DNA from: a bacterium
GTDB taxonomy: Bacteria > Ratteibacteria > UBA8468
Reading direction: 5' to 3'
Assembly: GCA_030630065.1 (NCBI GenBank)
Contig: DAOVNU010000011.1
Location: forward strand, 1 to 10,152
Length of the DNA stretch: 10,152 nt
Positions 1-5,179 of this stretch are shown piece after piece (the first letter of the stretch is position 1; every line of letters starts with the position of its first letter). A program made the position numbers and the translations under genes. The notes under the pieces were generated by a model, which saw only the letters and a program-made list of their open reading frames with translations, did not search any database and was not told the DNA's origin.

Positions 1-169
1 CCTTAAGGAGGCATTCTTCCGTGCCCAACTTTTGGAAGAAACGGCCAAAATTATTATTGCGGGAAAGATTACCGGCAAATTAAAATTTTTTAGCAAGAAA
101 GAGGTTGAAGGAATTGACAACTTAGCCGCAGAAGATTACCGGAAACTTCTTTTAAATAGGGGGTGCTAA
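1..169 (+). CDS. C-terminal fragment, probable class II aldolase/adducin-family protein
   Basis: The reading frame is open from base 2 to the TAA at 167-169 and gives the last 55 residues of a protein that starts upstream of the window. The stretch EAFFRAQLLEETAKIIIAGK resembles the C-terminal helix of class II aldolases (fuculose- or ribulose-phosphate aldolase type), where a run of Glu/Ala-rich helix precedes a short 'G-x-L' segment and a helix near the end. No catalytic residue is visible because the zinc site lies upstream, so the family call is tentative and substrate cannot be inferred. The last residues (NRGC) and the stop codon are encoded by the left arm of the hairpin at 159-220. 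The C-terminus may therefore have been rewritten by that palindrome. The gene appears to end one transcription unit, because a promoter and riboswitch follow it. Confidence 0.5.
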   Translation, partial: LKEAFFRAQLLEETAKIIIAGKITGKLKFFSKKEVEGIDNLAAEDYRKLLLNRGC

Positions 170-220
170 ATAATACAATTAACCATTTGCCAGAGGTAAT
201 TTTATTATTTAGCATCCCCC
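159..220. repeat. long imperfect inverted repeat (hairpin) at the end of the upstream gene
   Basis: GGGGG (159-163) pairs with CCCCC (216-220). TGCTAAATAATA (164-175) pairs with TATTATTTAGCA (203-214) without a mismatch, with T215 bulged between the two blocks. After a C176/T202 mismatch, AATTA (177-181) pairs with TAATT (197-201), and CC (183-184) pairs with GG (195-196). The loop is 185-194. This gives about 24 base pairs in 62 nt. No T-run follows the right arm, so it is not a classical intrinsic terminator. It could stabilise the 3' end of the upstream mRNA or be an inserted palindromic repeat. It sits five bases upstream of the -35 box of the next promoter. Confidence 0.8.
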
Positions 221-225
221 CATAG

Positions 226-254
226 TTGACAGAAATTTTGTTTTGTAGTTTAAT
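226..254 (+). promoter_or_regulatory. sigma-70-type promoter for the riboflavin operon
   Basis: A perfect -35 hexamer TTGACA (226-231) is followed by a 17-nt spacer and a -10 hexamer TTTAAT (249-254), one base off TATAAT. Transcription would start near 260-262, right at the 5' strand of riboswitch stem P1, which is where a riboswitch leader is expected to begin. The agreement of box quality, spacing and position makes this a strong call. Confidence 0.85.
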
Positions 255-261
255 GTAGGAA

Positions 262-378
262 CCTTTTCGGGGTCGGGTGAAATTCCCAATCGGTGGTAAA
301 AGCCCACCAGTCCGCTGAAGAGCGGACAGAGCTGGTGTAATTCCAGAGCCGACAGTAAAGTCTGGATGAAAGAAAAGG
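262..378 (+). promoter_or_regulatory. FMN riboswitch (RFN element)
   Basis: This RNA aptamer binds flavin mononucleotide and usually lowers expression of riboflavin synthesis or uptake genes when FMN is plentiful. The closing stem P1 is seven perfect pairs, CCTTTTC (262-268) with GAAAAGG (372-378). The conserved RFN blocks are present in order: GGGTGAAATTCCC (275-287), the GGTGG/CCACC segment around 293-308, a variable stem GTCCGCT (310-316) with AGCGGAC (321-327) closed by GAAG, then CTGG (332-335) with CCAG (343-346), and the GCCGACAGT (348-356) and GTCTGGATGA (360-369) blocks. It lies between a strong promoter and ribD, so it controls the biosynthetic operon. It appears intact. Confidence 0.97.
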
Positions 379-390
379 AAATAGTGTATT

Positions 391-418
391 AATCCCGGGA
401 AGGACCCGGGATTTTTTT
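391..418 (+). terminator. intrinsic terminator, expression platform of the FMN riboswitch
   Basis: A nine-pair stem, AATCCCGGG (391-399) with CCCGGGATT (405-413), encloses a five-base loop AAGGA and is followed by seven T (412-418). The U-tract ends at the base before the ribD ATG (419). It starts 12 nt after P1, which fits the FMN-controlled transcription attenuation known for RFN elements. I could not find a strong antiterminator. The best candidate pairs GGAT (364-367, in the aptamer 3' region) with ATCC (392-395), plus two more weak pairs (G397-C362, G398-U361). Confidence 0.9.
400..404 (+). promoter_or_regulatory. candidate ribD Shine-Dalgarno in the terminator loop
   Basis: AAGGA is the only purine-rich anti-16S-like sequence upstream of the ribD ATG. 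It lies in the loop of the terminator hairpin, with 14 nt between it and the start codon, longer than the usual 5-9. No alternative in-frame ATG/GTG/TTG start is visible upstream, and the protein start matches the RibD family, so this site or U-rich leader binding must serve initiation. Confidence 0.5.
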
Positions 419-1516
419 ATGAAGGAAGAATACCTAAGATTAGCAATTAAATTAGCAAAGAAAGGGCTGGGTTATACCAATCCCAATCCCCTGGTCGGTG
501 CGGTAATTGTCAAAAATGGAGAAATAGTAGGAAGAGGTTATCATCACGGATATGGTCTTCCTCATGCTGAAATAGATGCCTTAAGAAAAGCAAAGGAAAA
601 AGCAGGCGGAGCAACGCTTTATGTAAATTTAGAACCCTGCTGCTTTTTCGGCAAAACTCCTCCCTGCACCACTGCCATTATTAAGTCCGGAATTAAAGAG
701 GTTGTTATTTCTTTAAAAGACCCTAATCCAAGGGTCTCAGGAAAAGGAATCAACCAATTAAAAAAAGCGGGCATCAAGGTAAAAACAGGTGTCTTAACAG
801 GTGAAGCAAAAAAACTCAATGAGGTTTATATAAAATTTATTACGACAAAAAAACCCTTTGTTACCTTGAAAGCAGCGATGAGCATTGACGGAAAGATTGC
901 CACCAGAACCGGGGACTCAAAATGGATAACCTCAAAGGATACAAGAGATTTCAGCCATAGATTAAGGTTTCAGTATGATGGGATTTTGGTAGGAATCGGA
1001 ACGGTGCTTAAGGATAATCCATACTTGAATTATTATCCTCCTGGAAATTTTAAAAAGAAAATAAAGAGATTTACGAAAGTTATTGTTGGTAGTTCCGCAA
1101 AAATTCCTCTTGATGCTAATCTTTTCAAAAATTCAAGGGTAATTTTAGCGACGACAAAAATGGCTCCGGTAAATAAATTAAAGAAATTAGAAAAAAGGGG
1201 GGTTGAGATTTTAGTTTTAGAAAAAAATAAAAAGGTTGACCTTCTTAAATTAATGGAAGAACTGGGGAAGCGGGAAATATCAAACCTTCTCATTGAGGGG
1301 GGAGGAGCGATTAATGAGTCCGCTTTGAGGTCAGGAATTGTGGATAAGGCTTACTTCTTCATCTCTCCCAAAATCATCGGCGGAAAAGATGCCAAAACAC
1401 CGGTAGAAGGGAAAGGAATCAAAAATCTAAAAGAGGCAATTTTATTGAAAGAAATTAGGTATCAGCGGATTGGAGAAGATTTTTTGATGGAGGGATATGT
1501 TTACGGGATTAATTGA
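419..1516 (+). CDS. ribD: bifunctional diaminohydroxyphosphoribosylaminopyrimidine deaminase / 5-amino-6-(5-phosphoribosylamino)uracil reductase
   Basis: RibD performs the second and third steps of riboflavin synthesis in the cytoplasm: zinc-dependent deamination of the GTP-derived pyrimidine, then NADPH-dependent reduction of the ribosyl side chain. The N-terminal deaminase domain (about 1-145) shows NPNPLVGAVIV (21-31), the zinc motif HAE (49-51) and PCxxxGKTPPC with C74 and C83. The C-terminal reductase domain (about 146-363) shows KAAMSIDGKIATRTGDSKWI (151-170) and the IEGGGAINES segment (292-301). At 365 aa it is full family length, and the N-terminus aligns with RibD from the first residue, supporting the ATG at 419. 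One oddity is that the usual His after the Cys-Ser/Cys pair of the zinc motif is Phe (F76). It is the first gene under the FMN riboswitch and overlaps ribE by 20 nt. Confidence 0.97.
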   Translation: MKEEYLRLAIKLAKKGLGYTNPNPLVGAVIVKNGEIVGRGYHHGYGLPHAEIDALRKAKEKAGGATLYVNLEPCCFFGKTPPCTTAIIKSGIKEVVISLKDPNPRVSGKGINQLKKAGIKVKTGVLTGEAKKLNEVYIKFITTKKPFVTLKAAMSIDGKIATRTGDSKWITSKDTRDFSHRLRFQYDGILVGIGTVLKDNPYLNYYPPGNFKKKIKRFTKVIVGSSAKIPLDANLFKNSRVILATTKMAPVNKLKKLEKRGVEILVLEKNKKVDLLKLMEELGKREISNLLIEGGGAINESALRSGIVDKAYFFISPKIIGGKDAKTPVEGKGIKNLKEAILLKEIRYQRIGEDFLMEGYVYGIN

Positions 1517-2117
1517 AGAATTGGGGGAGGTTAAATTTCGACAGCAAAAGGGTGATTCACTAATTCTGGGAATTAAAGGAGAAAAAATAATAGAAGATAG
1601 TAAGGTTGGGGATAGCATCTGCGTAGATGGAGTTTGTTTAACAGTAAGTAATATTAAAAATAGAATTCTTTTTTTCGATGTAATGGCAGAGACCTTAAGA
1701 GTGAGCACCTTAAATAATTTAAGGATAGGAAATCAGGTAAATTTAGAACGTGCCTTAAAAGTAGATGCTCGCTTTGGCGGTCATTTTGTGAGCGGACATA
1801 TTGATAGAATAGGAAAGATTATAGGAATAATCGTTAGAGGAAATTCGAAAGAGTTTAAGATTGCCACGTCCGACAGGGCGGACTCGCAACGACTTCGTCG
1901 GATTGCCACTCCTTCCAGTTTTACACAGTTCATTGTTCCCAAAGGTTCCATTGCGGTTGATGGCATTAGTTTGACTGTGGTTAAGGTAGAAATGAATTAT
2001 TTTACTGTTTCTCTGATTCCCCATACTTTGAAAAATAGTACATTAGGAATGAGACGGCAGGGAGATAAAGTTAATATCGAACTGGATATCCTTGCCAAAT
2101 ATGCAGCAAAAAAATGA
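1497..2117 (+). CDS. ribE: riboflavin synthase, alpha subunit
   Basis: Riboflavin synthase dismutates two molecules of 6,7-dimethyl-8-ribityllumazine into riboflavin and the pyrimidine that RibH re-uses. The protein has the two tandem lumazine-binding barrels of the family. The first opens with the hallmark MFTGLIEELG and contains GDSICVDGVCLTV (38-50). The second opens with GGHFVSGHID (94-103) and contains KGSIAVDGISLTV (149-161). The hallmark MFTG start fixes the ATG at 1497; GGAGGG at 1489-1494 lies just upstream. Between FKI (120-122) and TPSSFTQFIVPKG there are 14 extra residues (about 125-138), encoded by a repeat-like insertion at 1859-1909. Without them the segment matches the family spacing. 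The frame is preserved and the rest is intact, so the enzyme is probably functional. The gene is called ribE here, following the Bacillus-like ribDEBAH order; the same protein is called ribC in E. coli. Confidence 0.96.
   Translation: MFTGLIEELGEVKFRQQKGDSLILGIKGEKIIEDSKVGDSICVDGVCLTVSNIKNRILFFDVMAETLRVSTLNNLRIGNQVNLERALKVDARFGGHFVSGHIDRIGKIIGIIVRGNSKEFKIATSDRADSQRLRRIATPSSFTQFIVPKGSIAVDGISLTVVKVEMNYFTVSLIPHTLKNSTLGMRRQGDKVNIELDILAKYAAKK
1859..1909 (+). repeat. in-frame palindromic insertion in ribE with 9-nt direct repeats
   Basis: GATTGCCAC occurs at 1859-1867 and again at 1901-1909, exactly 42 nt (14 codons) apart. The 33 nt between the copies (1868-1900) are 22/33 G+C, far above the AT-rich gene around them, and are rich in inverted repeats. 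TTGC and GTCCG (1861-1864, 1868-1872) face CGGAC and GCAA (1879-1883, 1886-1889) around the loop ACAGGG. A second hairpin is CGAC-TTC-GTCG (1890-1900). The outer TCCGAC (1869-1874) also complements GTCGGA (1897-1902). The encoded peptide repeats IAT at residues 122-124 and 136-138. It looks like a small dispersed palindromic element inserted without breaking the frame. Confidence 0.8.
2108..2117 (+). other. A-AAA-AAA heptamer at the ribE stop / ribBA start overlap
   Basis: Seven A residues (2108-2114) are read in the ribE frame as A AAA AAA directly before its TGA stop (2115-2117). The ribBA ATG (2114-2116) overlaps both. The heptamer has the exact phase of a -1 slippery site, and ribBA is in the -1 frame, so slipped ribosomes would continue into ribBA at its first codon. 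The sequence is certain; frameshifting here is an inference. Confidence 0.4.
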
Positions 2118-3322
2118 AATTTAACTCTATCGAAGAAATTATCAGGGACTTTAAGAAAGGAAAGTTCATCATTGTCATCGATGACGAGAGCAGGGAAAAT
2201 GAAGGAGACCTGATTCTTGCGGCAGGAATGGTCACTTCCGAAGGCATCAATTTTATGGCTAAAGAGGGAAGGGGACTTATCTGTTTAGCCATCATTGGCA
2301 GCCGTCTTGATGAATTAAAAATTAACCCGATGGTCTCCGAAAATACTGCGCATCAGCGAACGTCCTTCACCGTCTCGGTTGATGCAATGCATGGTGTTTC
2401 TACGGGAATCTCTGCAGCTGATAGAGCAAAAACAATCAAAACAATCCTTAACAAAAAAACAAAGCCAAGCGATGTTGTCCAGCCAGGACATATCTTTCCT
2501 ATCCGTGCAAAGGACGGCGGAGTACTGGTGCGCGCCGGACACACCGAAACCGCAGTTGATTTGGCAAGATTGTCCGAAGTTTATCCCGCCGGGGTAATTT
2601 GTGAAATTATAAATGACGACGGAACAATGGCGAGAACCCCCGAACTTCTGAAGTTTGCCCATCACCATCAAATTAAAATCTGCACTATTGCCCAGGTCAT
2701 CGCCTACCGTCAGAAGAAGGAAAAACTGGTCAGGAAAATTTTAACTACTTTTCTGCCTACTAAATACGGGGACTTTAAACTTGTTCTTTATGAAAGTTTC
2801 GTCGATAAAAATTACCATCTTGCTTTAAGAATGGGGAATCTTAGATTGAAGAACAAAAAAGACAGTATCCTGGTAAGGGTTCATTCCCAGTGTCTCACCG
2901 GTGATATTTTCTCCTCCCTGCGCTGTGACTGCGGGGAGCAACTTCACCAGAGTATGAGACGGATTGCCCGGGAGAAAAGAGGGGTTCTCCTTTATATGAG
3001 ACAGGAGGGTAGAGGGATTGGCCTGGTAAATAAACTTAGGGCTTACTACCTCCAGGAGAAAGGTCTGGATACAGTGGAGGCAAACAGAAAATTGGGATTT
3101 AAGGATGACCTCAGAGATTATGGAATTGGAGCGCAGATTCTGGTTGATTTAGGTCTGTCCCGCATCCGACTTTTAACCAACAATCCCAAAAAGATTGTAG
3201 GACTGCAAGGTTATGGTTTAGAAGTAATAGAACGTGTTCCGGTAGAGATTAAGCCGACTAAACATAATAGAGGTTATTTAAAAACAAAGAAGAAGAAAAT
3301 GCATCATTTATTAAACGTTTAA
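2114..3322 (+). CDS. ribBA: bifunctional 3,4-dihydroxy-2-butanone-4-phosphate synthase / GTP cyclohydrolase II
   Basis: This fusion supplies both riboflavin precursors: DHBP from ribulose 5-phosphate (RibB part, about 1-200) and the pyrimidine from GTP (RibA part, about 205-395). The RibB part shows the acidic Mg-binding motif DDESRENEGD (23-32), HQRTSFTVSVDA (80-91), and the GGVLVRAGHTETAVDLARL stretch (135-153) including H143. The RibA part shows the zinc ligands C260, C271 and C273 in HSQCLTGDIFSSLRCDCG, then YMRQEGRGIGL (294-304), the DLRDYGIGAQIL stretch (332-343) and TNNPKK (355-360). Length (402 aa) is normal for the fused form. It overlaps ribE by 4 nt (ATGA) and has no clear Shine-Dalgarno of its own, so translation is probably coupled to ribE. 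Both active sites look intact. Confidence 0.97.
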   Translation: MKFNSIEEIIRDFKKGKFIIVIDDESRENEGDLILAAGMVTSEGINFMAKEGRGLICLAIIGSRLDELKINPMVSENTAHQRTSFTVSVDAMHGVSTGISAADRAKTIKTILNKKTKPSDVVQPGHIFPIRAKDGGVLVRAGHTETAVDLARLSEVYPAGVICEIINDDGTMARTPELLKFAHHHQIKICTIAQVIAYRQKKEKLVRKILTTFLPTKYGDFKLVLYESFVDKNYHLALRMGNLRLKNKKDSILVRVHSQCLTGDIFSSLRCDCGEQLHQSMRRIAREKRGVLLYMRQEGRGIGLVNKLRAYYLQEKGLDTVEANRKLGFKDDLRDYGIGAQILVDLGLSRIRLLTNNPKKIVGLQGYGLEVIERVPVEIKPTKHNRGYLKTKKKKMHHLLNV

Positions 3323-3337
3323 AAGGAGGAGAAGATT

Positions 3338-3802
3338 ATGAAAGTAATAGAAGGGCAATTGAATGCGGAGGGTAAAAAATTTGCGCTGGTTGTCAGCCGA
3401 TTTAATGAATTCATCAGCAAAAAATTATTGGAAGGGGCTCTGGACTGCTTAAAACGGCATGGAGCAAAGGATGAAGATTTGGCAACCATTTGGGCACCCG
3501 GTTCCTTTGAGCTTCCCTATCTCGCCAACATTTTGGCAAAAAAGGGAAAATATGATAGTATAGTGTGTTTAGGAGCAATCATCAGGGGAGACACGCCTCA
3601 TTTTGATTATATCGCCAGCCAGGTCTCAAAGTCCATCGGTCAGATTTCCCTTGCAACCGACATTCCGGTTATTTTTGGGGTTATCACTGTCGAGACGATA
3701 GAGCAGGCAATTGAACGCGCTGGTATCAAGAAAGGAAATCGCGGCTGGGATGCGGCTTTGTCCGCCATTGAAATGACCAATCTGTCCGATAAAATAAAGT
3801 AA
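3338..3802 (+). CDS. ribH: 6,7-dimethyl-8-ribityllumazine synthase (riboflavin synthase beta subunit)
   Basis: Lumazine synthase condenses the RibD product (after dephosphorylation) with DHBP from RibBA to make the riboflavin synthase substrate; family members assemble as pentamers or 60-subunit shells. Visible motifs are VVSRFNEFI (18-26) with the substrate-stacking Phe22, APGSFELP (53-60), LGAIIRGDTPHFDY (78-91) with the catalytic His88, GVITVETIEQAIERAG (114-129) and the GNRGWDAALSAIEM segment (133-146). At 154 aa it is full length. A strong AGGAGG-type Shine-Dalgarno (about 3323-3329) lies 8 nt before the ATG. The 15-nt gap after ribBA is one of the larger spacings in the operon. Having the strongest ribosome site fits the high subunit number needed. 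Confidence 0.97.
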   Translation: MKVIEGQLNAEGKKFALVVSRFNEFISKKLLEGALDCLKRHGAKDEDLATIWAPGSFELPYLANILAKKGKYDSIVCLGAIIRGDTPHFDYIASQVSKSIGQISLATDIPVIFGVITVETIEQAIERAGIKKGNRGWDAALSAIEMTNLSDKIK

Positions 3803-3803
3803 G

Positions 3804-4205
3804 ATGGGGAAGAGGCGCAGGGCAAGGGAACTTGCTCTCCAGGTTCTTTATCAATTAGACATTAGAGAAGAACCGTCAGAACACATTCTACCTGAATTCT
3901 GGGAGGAGAATGATGTTGAGCAAGATGTAAGGAATTTTGCCAATACCCTTATAAAAGGGGTTGAGGAAAAAAGACCAGAAATCGACAAACTGCTCACTGA
4001 ATTCGCCTTTAACTGGAATCTTTCCCGGATGTCGGTCATTGACCGAGCTATTTTGAGATTAGGGAGTTTTGAAATTCTTTTCTTAAAGGAAATTCCTTCG
4101 GCGGTTTCAATCAATGAAGCAATAGAACTCGCCAAGATTTTTGGGACTGACGATTCCTTTAAGTTCATTAATGGAATTTTAAACAGAGTCAAAGACGTGA
4201 AATGA
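3804..4205 (+). CDS. nusB: transcription antitermination factor NusB
   Basis: NusB is a small helical RNA-binding protein that pairs with NusE (ribosomal protein S10) on boxA RNA and promotes antitermination, mainly of rRNA operons. The N-terminus MGKRRRARELALQVLYQLDI has the family's Arg-rich, ARELALQ-LY signature. The C-terminal half has WNLSRMSVIDRAILRLGSFE (71-90) and the VSINEAIELAKIFGTDDS stretch (101-118) followed by KFINGILN (120-127). The length of 133 aa is typical. It starts one base after the ribH stop, a very common ribH-nusB arrangement in bacteria. No strong Shine-Dalgarno is seen, so coupled translation from ribH is likely. Confidence 0.97.
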   Translation: MGKRRRARELALQVLYQLDIREEPSEHILPEFWEENDVEQDVRNFANTLIKGVEEKRPEIDKLLTEFAFNWNLSRMSVIDRAILRLGSFEILFLKEIPSAVSINEAIELAKIFGTDDSFKFINGILNRVKDVK

Positions 4206-5149
4206 GAAAGAAAATTTTTTTGCTTTTGAGAATAGTCATTAGTTTTCTCCTTCTCTTTCTTCTTCTGAAGTTTGTCAATTTAAGCCAATTTATTGCCATC
4301 CTGAAAAAAGCGGATAAAAAGATTCTTGTTGTTGTTGTTTTCCTTAATCTGATGATTGTTCCTTTTATTTCCTATCGCTGGCAGATTATCCTCGCCTCCC
4401 AGAAATTCTTGATTAAACTTTCCGAACTTGTTCGCTTAACCTTCATCGGGATGCTCTTTAACAATTTCCTCCCTACGTGTGCGGGAGGCGATGTAGTGAA
4501 AGGTTACTATCTTCTTAAGGATAGCGATAAAAAGATAGATTTGGGGGCTTCGGTTCTGTTTGATCGAATCATCGGAACAATCTCGATAATCATTATGGCT
4601 TTAATTGCTGCAATACTATTCTATAGAAGATTGCCGCTTCGCGCTATTCTTTTTATTTTTTTCCTCTCCGTTTTTATTTTCTCATTAATTCTTTTCCTGA
4701 GAAATCAGAAACTGGCAAAAAGATTCTCCCGGTTTTTTCGCTTTTATAAGTATAAGACGTTGGATATTCAAAGCAAAAGAATCTATGAGAGATTTCACCG
4801 TTATATGCATTCCCAAAGGATGCTGACAAAATCCATAGGAATTTCTTTTATCGCACAGATTTTCTCAATCCTGATGAATTACCTGGTTATCATTAGTTTG
4901 GGTGCACGGATTCCTCTTTTTATGCTCTTCATTTATATTCCCCTGATCTGGGTCTTTGCTCTCTTTCCTTCCATTAATGGCCTGGGTATACGAGAAGGTT
5001 TCTACGTCTATTTCTTTAAAGGAATTATTGGGAAGGAAACTGCCTTTGCTCTTTCTATCCTTATTTTAGGTCTTATAGTTCTCAATGGCATTATTGGCGG
5101 TTTTATTTATCTGGCAATGGGAGGAAAGGTAAGGGTGGCGGAAAAATAA
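4202..5149 (+). CDS. flippase-like integral membrane protein (LPG synthase TM / UPF0104 family)
   Basis: This is a very hydrophobic 315-aa protein with about seven or eight membrane segments, roughly at 4-24, 39-58, 79-98, 122-141, 147-166, 211-233, 238-258 and 283-306. It matches the membrane domain shared by AglD-like and lysylphosphatidylglycerol synthase N-terminal proteins (PF03706 family). Signature segments are FNNFLP (86-91) followed by GGDVVKGYYL (95-104), DRIIG (121-125) and PSINGLGIREG (256-266). Members of this group are thought to move or modify lipid-linked substrates, but the substrate here cannot be told. The soluble synthase domain of MprF is absent. It overlaps nusB by 4 nt, so it is co-translated with the riboflavin/nusB genes. 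A link to flavin transport is possible from position only and has no sequence support. Confidence 0.85.
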   Translation: MRKKIFLLLRIVISFLLLFLLLKFVNLSQFIAILKKADKKILVVVVFLNLMIVPFISYRWQIILASQKFLIKLSELVRLTFIGMLFNNFLPTCAGGDVVKGYYLLKDSDKKIDLGASVLFDRIIGTISIIIMALIAAILFYRRLPLRAILFIFFLSVFIFSLILFLRNQKLAKRFSRFFRFYKYKTLDIQSKRIYERFHRYMHSQRMLTKSIGISFIAQIFSILMNYLVIISLGARIPLFMLFIYIPLIWVFALFPSINGLGIREGFYVYFFKGIIGKETAFALSILILGLIVLNGIIGGFIYLAMGGKVRVAEK

Positions 5150-5170
5150 ATGGGATGTGTCCCGAATAAA

Positions 5171-5175
5171 AGGAG
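5171..5175 (+). promoter_or_regulatory. Shine-Dalgarno that sets the start of the Gfo/Idh/MocA gene
   Basis: AGGAG lies 4 nt before the ATG at 5180. An earlier in-frame ATG at 5150 touches the preceding stop codon and has no comparable site. The ten residues it would add (MGCVPNKRRK) are not part of the Rossmann fold. Confidence 0.75.
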
Positions 5176-5179
5176 AAAA

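Noticed and set aside
891..916. GATTGCCAC-like stretch in ribD resembling the ribE insertion repeat
   Set aside because: It encodes the normal RibD reductase motif GKIATRTGDS, so the resemblance is explained by conserved protein sequence.
2379..2597. Short plus-strand ORF inside ribBA
   Set aside because: It is out of frame within the conserved RibB domain, has no recognised product, and no sign of independent expression.
5152..5163. GGGA-TGTG-TCCC palindrome in the short gap before the Gfo/Idh/MocA gene
   Set aside because: A four-pair stem is expected by chance and has no linked signal.
5150..5179. Earlier in-frame ATG at 5150 for the Gfo/Idh/MocA gene
   Set aside because: It adds ten residues with no family match and has no good ribosome site, while the ATG at 5180 follows AGGAG by 4 nt and leads straight into the Rossmann strand.
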